A stretch of DNA of 64,000 bases from assembly GCA_021646465.1 (NCBI GenBank), contig SOET01000017.1, forward strand, positions 1 to 64,000, in the 5' to 3' direction. Origin of the DNA: Candidatus Kuenenia hertensis (GTDB taxonomy: Bacteria > Planctomycetota > Brocadiia > Brocadiales > Brocadiaceae). Position numbers and translations under genes: made by a program. Position 1 is the stretch's first letter; every line of letters begins with the position of its first letter. Of this stretch, positions 1-7,448 are shown one piece after another. The notes below the pieces were generated by a model. That model was not told where the DNA came from and did no database searches. It worked only from the letters and a program-made list of their open reading frames with translations.

Positions 1-152
1 TAAATAATTTGTTAAATCAAAACCCTCACGGGAAACAGAGTTTCCATTGCAGTTGTCTGCCTGACGGCAGACAGACGTTCCCAAACTGGAGTTTGGGAAC
101 GAGTTGCGCTCTGAGCCCAAGGTAGTTTGATAAATTACGCAGAATAGTTACG
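1..152 (+). repeat. Right-hand part of a dispersed mobile repeat, cut by the window edge
   Basis: The first 50 bases and the end of this stretch recur at 44227-44284 and 44453-44513. It ends in GCAGAATAGTTAC, the terminus shared by the family. It contains two palindromes: GTCTGCCTGACGGCAGAC at 55-72, and the 26-bp palindrome CGTTCCCAAACT-GG-AGTTTGGGAACG at 76-101. The latter is the empty form of the site into which a 150-bp element has inserted in the second copy. The left end lies outside the window. Confidence 0.75.
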
Positions 153-647
153 AGCGGAGTCGAATCATAATAAACGATAGTTTTACAAAAAACCGGGAAT
201 GCTCCACCTCTTAACGATCACCATTCGTAAATTACTGTCTGTATAATATCCCATACAAGATAAGTTTCCCATGTAGTCATTATTTCTTTATACATATAGC
301 AAAAAGTATAAAGTTCAAACCCTTCTCATCATTTCATTACTAACCAGTCTTTCATTGTTTTCATTTCTTATGGTTTATTTATTTTGATATGCACTTTTGG
401 GTGTATTAATAAAGGTCTATTCATATTGGGGTATTGATAAATAAAACATCCTGGTATATTTTTGAAATTGTGAAGAAAACATAAATATTCTGATAATGTA
501 TCATGGTCAATCTTTTTAATCCCATGTTTTGTTATTATGCAAATCTTCAAAGCAGAGGGGGACTTCTCTATTGTTTATAAGCATGAGAATAAACTATAGC
601 TGATGTCAGCTAGTTTTTTTGAGTTTTTTTTATAGGAGGCGTTCATT
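153..647. other. Gene-poor stretch with repeat fragments
   Basis: This stretch holds a copy of the AATCGGGAATGCTCC motif near 181-203, embedded in about 55 bases that recur at 38586-38647. A 60-codon open frame on the minus strand (368-550) has no ribosome-binding site or recognisable motif, so I do not call it a gene. Bases 600-647 are AT-rich and could hold the promoter of the following gene. Confidence 0.5.
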
Positions 648-971
648 ATGCTGAGTGTAAAAAAATGTATTTTTTATTCGTTCGTTGTTTTGTTGCCGTT
701 GTTAGCTAACTACAAAATAATGGCATCAGAAGCCGAAAGCAGTGCATCACATATGGAGAAGAGTGCAGAAAGCAATGTCTCACATTGTCATGAGGAGGCC
801 TTCACCGCATCATATAATCGTATAGGTGTTGTTTTCCCCGAAGGATCAGGAAAGCATCCGTGCAGTGTTTGTGACTGCAAAGATTTTAAAATACATCCTA
901 CTGTAACCACAGAATGTATATGGTGTGGTCATACATGTGTTCAGCACGGATGTAAAAAAGGGAAAAAATGA
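648..971 (+). CDS. Small secreted Cys/His-rich protein
   Basis: A 107-residue protein preceded by TAGGAGG at good spacing. Residues 1-26 look like a Sec signal peptide (KK, hydrophobic core, cleavage near IMASEA). The mature part is Ser/Glu/His-rich and then ends in a dense metal-binding-like region, CSVCDC about 20 residues before CIWCGHTC, then HGC. That pattern suggests a small zinc- or iron-binding periplasmic protein; the family is not recognised. It is monocistronic, with an intrinsic terminator downstream. A second secreted Cys-rich protein at 7090 has a different repeat motif. Function unknown. Confidence 0.75.
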   Translation: MLSVKKCIFYSFVVLLPLLANYKIMASEAESSASHMEKSAESNVSHCHEEAFTASYNRIGVVFPEGSGKHPCSVCDCKDFKIHPTVTTECIWCGHTCVQHGCKKGKK

Positions 972-1017
972 CAAATGACTTTTTAATTGTCAGCAAAATC
1001 GAATTTAACTTGATAAT

Positions 1018-1050
1018 TAAAAAGCGGGAGACAAATCTCCCGCTTTTTCA
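1018..1050 (+). terminator. Intrinsic terminator
   Basis: A perfect hairpin, AAAAGCGGGAG-ACAAAT-CTCCCGCTTTT, is followed by further T residues about 45 bases past the stop of the secreted Cys-rich protein. The A-tract and T-tract on both sides could make it bidirectional. Nothing else is recognised between here and the response regulator apart from AT-rich sequence near 1240-1300 suited to a promoter. Confidence 0.8.
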
Positions 1051-1329
1051 ATTTTGCCGCATTGTTTAATGTTGCAGCTCTGCATATGCTCAAGAATCCG
1101 ATTGCCTTGAAGAATACCATGAATCGAAGGTGATAACAGAACAATCAAAAATTCCCGCAGCAGTATTAAATTCGCAAGATATATTCTGAAAAATAACTGC
1201 AAGACTGTGATAGCCCGGGGATAAAAAACACTTAAAAAATTTGTAACAATTTATTTTTTTTAAAAAAACTAAATTGTTAGTGTGCCATAATTTTTATATT
1301 TGCAAATGATTGTAAAGGAGTGCTTGTAA

Positions 1330-1722
1330 ATGAAAACCATACTCGTAGTCGAAGACGATCAGAATCAGCGACAATTGTATAAACAGGAACTGGAAAATGA
1401 GGGGTATAATGTTATCACTGCAAGAGACGGTATAGATGGTATTAAAATGGTAAATGATTATTTGCCGGACATAATAGTGATGGATATTCTTATGCCTAAA
1501 ATGGACGGACTCGAGTCGATGGGGAAAATAGTAAGCAAACACAGAAAGATACCAATCATTATTAACTCGGCGTATAGTTGTTATAAGGCAAGTTTTTTGT
1601 CCTGGCCTGCCGATGCGTATATAACAAAATCATCTGATTTGAATGAATTAAAAAATACGATAAAAGACATATTAGAAAACAGGGAAGTCTTTAATCAACA
1701 GGATTATCGGGGGCGAGCGTAA
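1330..1722 (+). CDS. Stand-alone response regulator receiver protein
   Basis: A 130-residue single-domain CheY-like receiver, preceded by AAAGGAG. Conserved acidic pair D9-D10, phosphoacceptor D52 (in IIVMDILMP), conserved S80 and K100 are all visible, so the phosphorylation site looks intact. There is no DNA-binding or enzymatic output domain. It would pass a phosphoryl signal to a partner by protein contact. No histidine kinase lies nearby, so its cognate kinase is elsewhere. The small frame that follows at 1742 could be a co-transcribed partner or a gene remnant. Confidence 0.9.
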   Translation: MKTILVVEDDQNQRQLYKQELENEGYNVITARDGIDGIKMVNDYLPDIIVMDILMPKMDGLESMGKIVSKHRKIPIIINSAYSCYKASFLSWPADAYITKSSDLNELKNTIKDILENREVFNQQDYRGRA

Positions 1723-1741
1723 CCTTTCTTTAAAAAAGTAT

Positions 1742-1906
1742 ATGGAAAAGATAAATGCGCAGATACAGGAAGTTAAAAAGGCCGCTGATACTAACAGTCT
1801 TGAATCTACATTACATGCCTTTGTCGGGGTTGGTAGAAAAAACGTGTATAGACTGTCACAAGAACTACCGCAAATGATCGAAACGGTAAGGATAGAACTG
1901 TTGTAA
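1742..1906 (+). CDS. Possible small protein or gene remnant (54 aa)
   Basis: An ATG frame of 54 codons starts 19 bases after the response regulator. Its composition is protein-like: a charged amphipathic first half (MEKINAQIQEVKKA) and a second half ending PQMIETVRIELL. No strong ribosome-binding site precedes it, so it may be the surviving 3' part of a longer gene. The family is not recognised. It is co-oriented with the receiver and could share its transcript. Confidence 0.35.
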   Translation: MEKINAQIQEVKKAADTNSLESTLHAFVGVGRKNVYRLSQELPQMIETVRIELL

Positions 1907-1955
1907 AAGATGTTTTGTTATCAATCAGTTCTCCGGGATTCTGTTGTGCCGCTAT

Positions 1956-1992
1956 TGTCTGCCTCCTCCCGCCGTCAGGCGGTGGGCAGACA
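1956..1992. repeat. Imperfect palindrome of the GTCTGCC family
   Basis: TGTCTGCC at the left pairs with GGGCAGACA at the right across a GC-rich centre. The outer arms match the palindrome at 53-75. It lies in the 435-base gap between the response regulator and the NUMOD1-like gene, which otherwise holds the repeats listed next. Confidence 0.55.
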
Positions 1993-2027
1993 GAGGCGTA
2001 CATTGTAAGGGTAAGAGTTTTTATCAT

Positions 2028-2046
2028 GCCGGGTAAGAAACCCGGC
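2028..2046. repeat. GTCGGG-family hairpin (variant GCCGGG)
   Basis: GCCGGGTAAGAAACCCGGC is a perfect 19-base palindrome of the family GTCGGGTTTCTTACCCGAC found at 6982, 9104, 20091 and 38491. Both arms carry the change T to C and its complement, so pairing is preserved. A TGGGGAGCATTCCC motif from another dispersed family lies 15 bases downstream. Confidence 0.7.
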
Positions 2047-2111
2047 CTGCCATCAAATGGGGAGCATTCCCATTAAATAAATCTTGCATTTTATCTAAAA
2101 ATTATCTACAA

Positions 2112-2141
2112 AAAGTCGGGTGAGGTAAAGCATCACCCGGC
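2112..2141. repeat. Hairpin upstream of the NUMOD1-like gene
   Basis: GTCGGGTGA pairs with TCACCCGGC (one G-T mismatch) around a 9-base loop. It ends 17 bases before the next start codon and has no T-run, so it is not a typical terminator. It may be another diverged member of the GTCGGG palindromes or may influence translation of the next gene. Confidence 0.4.
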
Positions 2142-2157
2142 TCTGGTTTACGAACAG

Positions 2158-2577
2158 ATGGAAACTATAAAAGTAAAACAAATAGATGCGAGAAGTGGTG
2201 AGGTGCTGAATATATTCCCTTCTCTTTCGGAGGCGTCTAAATATACCGGTGTTAGCAAAGCCACGATAAGTTACTGCATTAATAAGAAGAAAGATTCAGG
2301 AAGAGGCTACGTCTGGGAAATTATGGAAAATGCTGAAGAGATGAGACGTAATTCACCATTTTTTGCTGATAATAAAGCGGAAAAAAAGTTATTTATTAAA
2401 AAACTGCAGAAGATTAAACAGGTGCATAAAAATGCACGGATCAGAAATTGCCTCTTGTGTAACAAGAAATTTATCAGTCTTGATATTGCAAACAGAAGGT
2501 GTAATAAATGTAATAGTGATATTGAACATGCCAAAGATTCTTTTGCTGTTTATCGATGTAAATTCTATATTGTGTAA
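2158..2577 (+). CDS. NUMOD1-like DNA-binding protein with zinc ribbon
   Basis: A 139-residue protein. Residues 5-53 resemble the NUMOD1 repeat, a helix-turn-helix module usually appended to homing endonucleases: a basic strand, FPSLSEASKYTGVSKATISY as the helix-turn-helix, then GRGYVWEI. Residues 75-95 are strongly basic. A C-terminal CLLCNKKF...CNKC pattern resembles a zinc ribbon. No GIY-YIG or HNH nuclease domain is present, so this looks like a free-standing DNA binder or a remnant of a mobile endonuclease. The start codon has only a weak ribosome-binding site. A DNA-binding role is inferred. Confidence 0.65.
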   Translation: METIKVKQIDARSGEVLNIFPSLSEASKYTGVSKATISYCINKKKDSGRGYVWEIMENAEEMRRNSPFFADNKAEKKLFIKKLQKIKQVHKNARIRNCLLCNKKFISLDIANRRCNKCNSDIEHAKDSFAVYRCKFYIV

Positions 2578-2600
2578 AAACTATGCTGAAAGGAGATGGT

Positions 2601-3050
2601 ATGGCGAAAGAACTGATGAGATGGTCGCAATTGCCGGGTGTATCTTCGTTGCAGGACGAAATAAACAGGACATTCGAACGGTTCTGGCGGGATTGGGATT
2701 TGCCGGTGTTCGGAAGAGGGGGATTAATGCTTCCTGTTAACGTATCGGAAACAGGGGATCAGGTGATTGTAAAAGCGGAATTACCCGGCATTGACCCTAA
2801 AGAGGTGGACATTTCTATACGGGGGGATACTCTTCTTATTAAAGGAGAGAAGAAAGAGGAAAAGGAAGAAAAGGGAAAAACCTTTCACCGGGTAGAATGC
2901 CGGTACGGAAGTTTTTCCCGCACCGTAACCCTTCCTGCTACCATCGACGCCGATAAGGTAACCGCAGAATATAAAAATGGTGTGTTAGAGATTGCCATGC
3001 AAAAAAAAGAAGAGGCAAAACAAAAACAAATAAAGGTAAAGGTGGATTAA
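2601..3050 (+). CDS. Small heat-shock protein, Hsp20/alpha-crystallin family
   Basis: A cytoplasmic ATP-independent holdase chaperone of 149 residues, the usual length. I chose the ATG at 2601 because AAGGAG lies just before it; an upstream in-frame ATG at 2583 has no such site. The N-terminal part (RWSQLPGVSSLQDEINR) is the usual variable arm. The alpha-crystallin domain spans about residues 42-140 and includes the VKAELPGIDPKEVDI strand, a charged loop, and the signature KNGVLEI. It precedes the exported copper/haem genes in the same direction but has its own ribosome-binding site and probably its own stress control. Confidence 0.93.
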   Translation: MAKELMRWSQLPGVSSLQDEINRTFERFWRDWDLPVFGRGGLMLPVNVSETGDQVIVKAELPGIDPKEVDISIRGDTLLIKGEKKEEKEEKGKTFHRVECRYGSFSRTVTLPATIDADKVTAEYKNGVLEIAMQKKEEAKQKQIKVKVD

Positions 3051-3098
3051 AAAACAGTACATACTAAAAACGTATTTATTAAACGGGAGGCAATGTGT

Positions 3099-3833
3099 AT
3101 GAAAAAGACTGTGATTGGCCTGCTTGCATTATTTTTTATTGTGTTTATGTTCCATGCGTCGCCGCTGGTGCATGCAGAGGTAGAGGAGGAGAAAGAGGCG
3201 CTGAGCCCTGAAGAGGCTGCAGAGGCGCAGAAGAAACTTGAAGAAGCGCAGAAAAAACTAAAGAGAGCCGTAAAAAAGGTTCCTGAAGTAGAGAATCCGG
3301 GAACTATCACGGGGGTTGTTACCTGCAAACGGTCAAGAACAAATGCCGATGCTATTGTATATATTGAAAAAGTGGGTGATAACGTATTTGACCCTCCCGA
3401 TGAACATGCGGTGGTAGATCAGCTCAATTTAACCTATGTTCCCCATGTCGTCGCTATTCAAAAAGGCACAGTCGTTGATTTTCCTAATAGCGATGCGGTA
3501 AGGCACAATATATTTTCTCCGCCCACTGCTGCTTTCCAATTTAATCTTGGCACCTATCCGCCGGGTGTTATCAAGGAAGTATGTTTTGATGTTACGGGAG
3601 AAACTCCGCTGCTTTGCAACGTGCATGCAGAAATGTCGGGATTTGTTGTCTCATTGGATAATCCGTATTTTGCAGTCACTGATGACGAGGGAAATTATAC
3701 CATTGAGGGCGTTCCTCCGGGAAAATATACGCTGAAAACTTGGCATGAAAGGCTTATGTCATTATCTGAAGAGATAGTGGTTGAAGGAGGAAAAACTACT
3801 ACGGTTAATTTTGATTTAAAAAGAAGGAGATAG
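3099..3833 (+). CDS. Secreted cupredoxin-like protein with carboxypeptidase-regulatory-like domain
   Basis: A 244-residue exported protein. The ATG at 3099 lies 8 bases after GGGAGG; the ATG at 3093 is too close to that site. Residues 1-26 form a signal peptide, followed by a Glu/Ala/Lys-rich helix (27-65). A cupredoxin-like fold follows, with a possible type 1 copper set: H136 (RHNIFSP), then C173-N-V-H176-A-E-M179. The C-terminal part (GNYTIEGVPPGKYTLKTWHE) is a beta-sandwich of the carboxypeptidase-regulatory type. Such proteins often accompany MauG/peroxidase-type di-haem cytochromes, as here, suggesting a periplasmic electron-transfer or copper role. It ends 3 bases before the cytochrome gene. 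Confidence 0.85.
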   Translation: MKKTVIGLLALFFIVFMFHASPLVHAEVEEEKEALSPEEAAEAQKKLEEAQKKLKRAVKKVPEVENPGTITGVVTCKRSRTNADAIVYIEKVGDNVFDPPDEHAVVDQLNLTYVPHVVAIQKGTVVDFPNSDAVRHNIFSPPTAAFQFNLGTYPPGVIKEVCFDVTGETPLLCNVHAEMSGFVVSLDNPYFAVTDDEGNYTIEGVPPGKYTLKTWHERLMSLSEEIVVEGGKTTTVNFDLKRRR

Positions 3834-3836
3834 AAT

Positions 3837-5303
3837 ATGACTGTCTCAAAGAAACATTATATGTGTGTTTTTATTTTTTTCTTTGCAGGCATAGCGTTGT
3901 CCCACGCGCAGGAAAGATCCGTTTCTATAACCTCTTCAATTACGGAGAAACCAGCCAAAAAAGCGATGAACGAGGATAAACCTGAAAAATCCGGTGCGAT
4001 GAAACAAGGCAACGATATGCAGGAATCAAGCTATTCACCGATCATTGAAGAGCCGTTTGATAAGGTTATGGCGCGTGATAAAGCGGAGAAGGCTGGAGTG
4101 ATGAAGCGACATATGGATTTGCTTAATGAACGCTATGACCTTTCTAAAAAAGTAGCAAACGATGTTACCATGTCACGAGGAAAATCTCTGCCCGTAGGCC
4201 CCACAGCAAGGTTAAAAAATGGGCTAACATGGGAAACACTTTCTTCAATGACACCTGAGGAGATCAAAGAGAAAAATGTATTTCCTTATCTTCCTTTGCC
4301 TCATCCGAATCATGCAACAGGCGGAATGGTGTTTTCTCAATTGCAGGTGAAACAATTTCCACGGTTAGAACGAATTGATCTGGACTTTGATCTGCCCGAA
4401 CACTTTTTGCCTGAATTTCCTCCGCCTGTTTATCTTACCACGCATAAAGGCAAGGGTGATGTTTCACAGGGAAAAGTGATAACGCTGGACAATTATTACG
4501 AGGTTTTTAACGGAATATTAAACCCTAAACAGATGGAAGGTTTACGGCTTTTGGTAACGCAGTTTCCGCAGCAGCAGTTTAATGCCACAGCCGACAGAAA
4601 AAGTGAGAAACCAAGTATTGGTGTTACTTGCTTTGATTGTCATGTAAATGGCCATACTTCGGCTGCTACCCATCTTGTAGGAGATATTCGTCCTCAATCT
4701 CACAGAAACCGTATTGATACCCCGTCATTACGCGGCGTGAATATTCAACGCCTGTTCGGGTCGCAGAGAGCCCTTAAATCCATTGAAGATTTCACGGAGT
4801 TTGAACAGCGTGCTGCTTATTTCGACGGAGATATCGTGACAGCAATCAAAAAAGGAGTGAACGTCCTGGAACGGGGCAGCCAGGTGCATTTCATGGCAGA
4901 GTTTCAGGCGCTCCTGGATTTTCCTCCTGCCCCGAAACTTGATATCTATGGACGACTCGACCCAAAAAAAGCTGCCGATTCGGAAATCAGGGGGCAAACG
5001 ATATTCTTCAGCAAGGGGAAGTGCTTTGAATGCCACCCGGCGCCGTACTATACGGATAATCTCATGCATGATTTGCAGGTGGAAAGATTTTACAAGCCTC
5101 AGGTGATAAACGGACAATATATCCGGGCGGAAGGCCCTATTAAAACGTTTCCTCTCAGGGGAATCAAAGACTCACCTCCCTATTTACACGATGGAAGATT
5201 GTTAACGCTGGAGGATACGGTAGAGTTTTTTAACCTGGTGCTGCAAACCAACCTGAATGAGGAAGAGAAAAAAGACCTTGTTGCCTTCTTACGGCAATTG
5301 TGA
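3837..5303 (+). CDS. Exported di-haem cytochrome c, peroxidase/MauG-like
   Basis: A 488-residue protein with a signal peptide ending near SHAQ, preceded by GAAGGAG. Two c-type haem motifs are seen, CFDCH at 265-269 and CFECH at 396-400. The sequence around each (VNGHTSAATH; GIKDSPPYLHDGRLLTLEDTVEFFN) is typical of the bacterial cytochrome c peroxidase/MauG superfamily. Residues 25-130 form an unusual charged N-terminal extension with near-repeated EEPFDKVMARDKAEKAG-like stretches. It lies in an operon with the cupredoxin-like and NosL-like genes, so the copper protein may be its redox partner. Substrate unknown. Confidence 0.88.
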   Translation: MTVSKKHYMCVFIFFFAGIALSHAQERSVSITSSITEKPAKKAMNEDKPEKSGAMKQGNDMQESSYSPIIEEPFDKVMARDKAEKAGVMKRHMDLLNERYDLSKKVANDVTMSRGKSLPVGPTARLKNGLTWETLSSMTPEEIKEKNVFPYLPLPHPNHATGGMVFSQLQVKQFPRLERIDLDFDLPEHFLPEFPPPVYLTTHKGKGDVSQGKVITLDNYYEVFNGILNPKQMEGLRLLVTQFPQQQFNATADRKSEKPSIGVTCFDCHVNGHTSAATHLVGDIRPQSHRNRIDTPSLRGVNIQRLFGSQRALKSIEDFTEFEQRAAYFDGDIVTAIKKGVNVLERGSQVHFMAEFQALLDFPPAPKLDIYGRLDPKKAADSEIRGQTIFFSKGKCFECHPAPYYTDNLMHDLQVERFYKPQVINGQYIRAEGPIKTFPLRGIKDSPPYLHDGRLLTLEDTVEFFNLVLQTNLNEEEKKDLVAFLRQL

Positions 5304-5340
5304 TGAAATATCTCAAATTTTATGAAAAGAGGAGGTTAAA

Positions 5341-5781
5341 ATGAAGTATGCAAGAGCGCTTTTATTTTTCCTGGTCTTTGCTTTTGCCTTGTCAACGGGA
5401 GGATATGCCGTTGCGGATGAAGCAAAATGTCCACTGTGTGGTGCGAAACTGGAGGGAAATGAAAATACGGATTATCAGATCACCTTTGAAGATGGCAAAA
5501 TAGTATCGTATGGTTGCCCACATTGCGGGCTTTGGGAACATGCGAAAAAGAAGGACAAAATAAAATCGGTGAGGGCAAGGGATTTTATCAGTGGTGAATG
5601 GATGGATGTTGCAAAGATGTATATACTCGTTCATAGCAGCGCCGTTCCTGCCTGCAAAGATAATTGGATAGCTTTTGGTAAAAAGGATGAAGCAGAAAAA
5701 TTCCAAAAAGGGTTTGGTGGGAAACTCTACACTTTTGAAGAAGCCCTCGAAGAAAGAGGCAGGCAGCCGCTGGGGCATTAG
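5341..5781 (+). CDS. NosL-like periplasmic copper-binding protein
   Basis: A 146-residue protein with a signal peptide ending near GYAVADEA and a strong GAGGAGG site. Mature residues include CPLCGAK and CPHCG, and the C-terminal pattern KDEAEKFQKGFGGKLYTFEE matches the NosL family, in which this segment forms the last helix and strand. NosL proteins bind Cu(I) and serve nitrous-oxide reductase assembly. Here the Cys is not a lipobox and no nosZ is nearby, so delivery of copper to the upstream cupredoxin-like protein is a reasonable alternative. It is the last gene of the three-gene exported set. Confidence 0.8.
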   Translation: MKYARALLFFLVFAFALSTGGYAVADEAKCPLCGAKLEGNENTDYQITFEDGKIVSYGCPHCGLWEHAKKKDKIKSVRARDFISGEWMDVAKMYILVHSSAVPACKDNWIAFGKKDEAEKFQKGFGGKLYTFEEALEERGRQPLGH

Positions 5782-5893
5782 TATTTGCCGCATTTGCAGG
5801 TTGGGTTTCGTACCTCAACCCAACCTTATATGTTTCTGTTTCTTTTTCTTTTTAGAGGGGATTGCCTTATATATATTTCATAAAAGCGTGTAA

Positions 5894-5922
5894 GTAGAGA
5901 CAGGTTTTAAACCTGTCTCTAC
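5894..5922. repeat. GTAGAGAC-family hairpin
   Basis: GTAGAGACAGGTTT-TA-AACCTGTCTCTAC is a near-perfect palindrome. The outer GTAGAGAC arms match those at 15891 and 44139, while the inner arm differs (AGGTTT here, GCAT there) and remains self-complementary. It is followed by a GCTGAATAG-type terminus near 5938-5964 belonging to another repeat. Confidence 0.7.
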
Positions 5923-6044
5923 AAAAGGGATTTAGGGGTGTGTTATAAATTACACTGAATAGTCAAAAAATTTGCAATAAAGTCATGCAGAGTGAATTTA
6001 AGTTAATAAATGAAACATGAATAAAGAAAGGAGCCGATAAGAAA

Positions 6045-6887
6045 ATGAAGAAGATGTGTGTGTTTATGGCCGTAGTTCTGATAACGGGATTATTTATGTC
6101 AAATGAATTGTTTTCTCAGCCCCGGTGGGGGAAAAAGGGAAAAGGGGGCGGTTACGGATGGGGTGTAGGTGAACAATATGGGAGGTTGTTTGATACGGAT
6201 ACCATAGAGACCATTAAAGGAGAGGTGGTAAGTGTTGATATAGTATCCCCCGTAAAAGGCATGTCAGGCGGTATACATTTAATGGTAAAGACAGACAAGG
6301 AAGAAATTCCCGTTCATCTTGGGCCTGCATGGTATATTGAAAATCAGGATACAAAAATCGAACCGAAAGACATTATTGAAGTTAAGGGTTCGAGAATTGA
6401 GCTGGAAACGAAATCAATTATTATCGCTGCCGAAATTAAGAAGGGTGAAGAATGCCTGGTACTTCGTGATGAAAATGGTGTTCCCGCATGGAGCGGCTGG
6501 AGAAGGAAGATAAATTGGAAAGGTCAGGGTGGTTGGGGAGCAGGGAGTCAATATGGACGGATGTATGATCCCAAAACCATTGAAACCATCTCAGGGGAAG
6601 TAATCAGAGTAGACAGAATTGCCCCGATGAAGGGGATGTCAGGCGGAGTGCACCTGACGGTAAAAACTGATAAAGAAGAGATACCCGTTCATCTTGGGCC
6701 GGCATGGTATGTTGAAAACCAGGATATAACAATCGGGCAGAACGATATGATTGAGGTAAAAGGTTCAAAGATTACTTTCGAAGGAAAACCGGCAATCATT
6801 GCCGCGTGTGTAAAGAAGGACAGTGCCGTATTAACGCTCCGGGATGAAAAAGGTATTCCTGTCTGGAGCGGATGGAGGAGAAAATAA
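6045..6887 (+). CDS. Exported protein of two tandem OB-fold-like repeats
   Basis: A 280-residue protein preceded by AAAGGAG, with a signal peptide (about 1-25, ending LFSQ). The rest is two direct repeats of about 125 residues, each running GxQYGR-(L/M)-(F/Y)D, TIETI-(K/S)-GEV, KGMSGG-(I/V)-HL, VKTDKEEIPVHLGPAWY, ENQD, IEVKGS, LRDE and ending WSGWRRK. The short beta-rich repeat resembles periplasmic OB-fold domains that bind ligands or metals. Single-repeat homologues exist in other bacteria, often labelled DNA-binding without support; export argues against that. The repeats are so alike that the duplication is recent or is kept by conversion. Confidence 0.8.
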   Translation: MKKMCVFMAVVLITGLFMSNELFSQPRWGKKGKGGGYGWGVGEQYGRLFDTDTIETIKGEVVSVDIVSPVKGMSGGIHLMVKTDKEEIPVHLGPAWYIENQDTKIEPKDIIEVKGSRIELETKSIIIAAEIKKGEECLVLRDENGVPAWSGWRRKINWKGQGGWGAGSQYGRMYDPKTIETISGEVIRVDRIAPMKGMSGGVHLTVKTDKEEIPVHLGPAWYVENQDITIGQNDMIEVKGSKITFEGKPAIIAACVKKDSAVLTLRDEKGIPVWSGWRRK

Positions 6888-6930
6888 TGTTCATTGTACG
6901 AATTACACTGTTTGGGCGAGTTATTGTGCC

Positions 6931-6974
6931 GGAAACTCCGTTTCCAGTGAGGATTTGATTTAACAAATTGTTTA
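6931..6974 (-). repeat. Inverted partial copy of the end-of-window repeat
   Basis: Read on the minus strand, this matches bases 4-48 of the window with scattered changes (AATTTGTTAAATCAAA, then CCTCAC, then GGAAAC and GTTTCC). Neither terminus is present here, so it is a degraded fragment. Confidence 0.6.
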
Positions 6975-6981
6975 AAGATCC

Positions 6982-7049
6982 GTAGGTCGGGTTTCTTACC
7001 CGACAATACCATTATGGAAAAAAATTGTCGGGTAAGAAACCCGACCTAC
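6982..7049. repeat. Double GTCGGG palindrome
   Basis: Two small hairpins, GTCGGGTTTCTTACCCGAC and its inverse, face each other across a short AT spacer. The whole 68 bp is one large inverted repeat bounded by GTAG and CTAC. A nearly identical 69-bp element sits at 20091-20159. It lies just upstream of the Cys-rich gene at 7090, between an OB-repeat gene and that gene. Confidence 0.85.
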
Positions 7050-7089
7050 TATTGGAAAATAGTATTTTTTAGGAAAGGGAGGGGAAATT

Positions 7090-7416
7090 ATGTATAAGAA
7101 TTTCATTATAGTCATTGGTTTTTTGTTTACCATGGCAATTCCAAACATGTTCTTCGACATATCTCATTCAATGGTATATGCCCATGGGCATAAGCACCAT
7201 GGTTGCCATAATTGCGGGCACTACATATGCCCTGGTGATTGCGGGAAGTGTGAAGAGTGCATAGCCCGCCGAAGGGCTGCAAAGGAGGAGTCTGAAAAAT
7301 GCGAAAAATGTAACCATGTCGATTGTCCCGGTGATTGCACAAAATGTGCTGATTGCTTAAACGAGAGGATAAAAAAACTGGAAGATGAATTACGAAGGGA
7401 AAAAGAGAAAAATTAA
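7090..7416 (+). CDS. Secreted protein with duplicated Cys-rich CPGDC module
   Basis: A 108-residue protein with GGGAGGGG ahead of the start and a signal peptide ending near VYAHG. After a His-rich linker (HGHKHHG) come two copies of one module: CHNCGHYICPGDCGKCEEC and CEKCNHVDCPGDCTKCADC, separated by a charged helix. The C-terminus is a charged helix (ERIKKLEDELRREKEK). Each module has six Cys in the spacing CxxC-x4-CPGDCxKCxxC, suited to binding zinc or an iron-sulfur cluster. The family is not recognised; a metal-binding periplasmic role is inferred. Confidence 0.8.
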   Translation: MYKNFIIVIGFLFTMAIPNMFFDISHSMVYAHGHKHHGCHNCGHYICPGDCGKCEECIARRRAAKEESEKCEKCNHVDCPGDCTKCADCLNERIKKLEDELRREKEKN

Positions 7417-7448
7417 TTATACCCATTATGAAAAATAGTAAATGTTTC

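Noticed and set aside
368-550. 60-codon minus-strand frame
   Set aside because: No ribosome-binding site, no motif, low-complexity AT-rich composition.
5392-5793. Long frames opposite the NosL-like gene
   Set aside because: Antisense shadow of a well-supported gene with signal peptide and ribosome-binding site.
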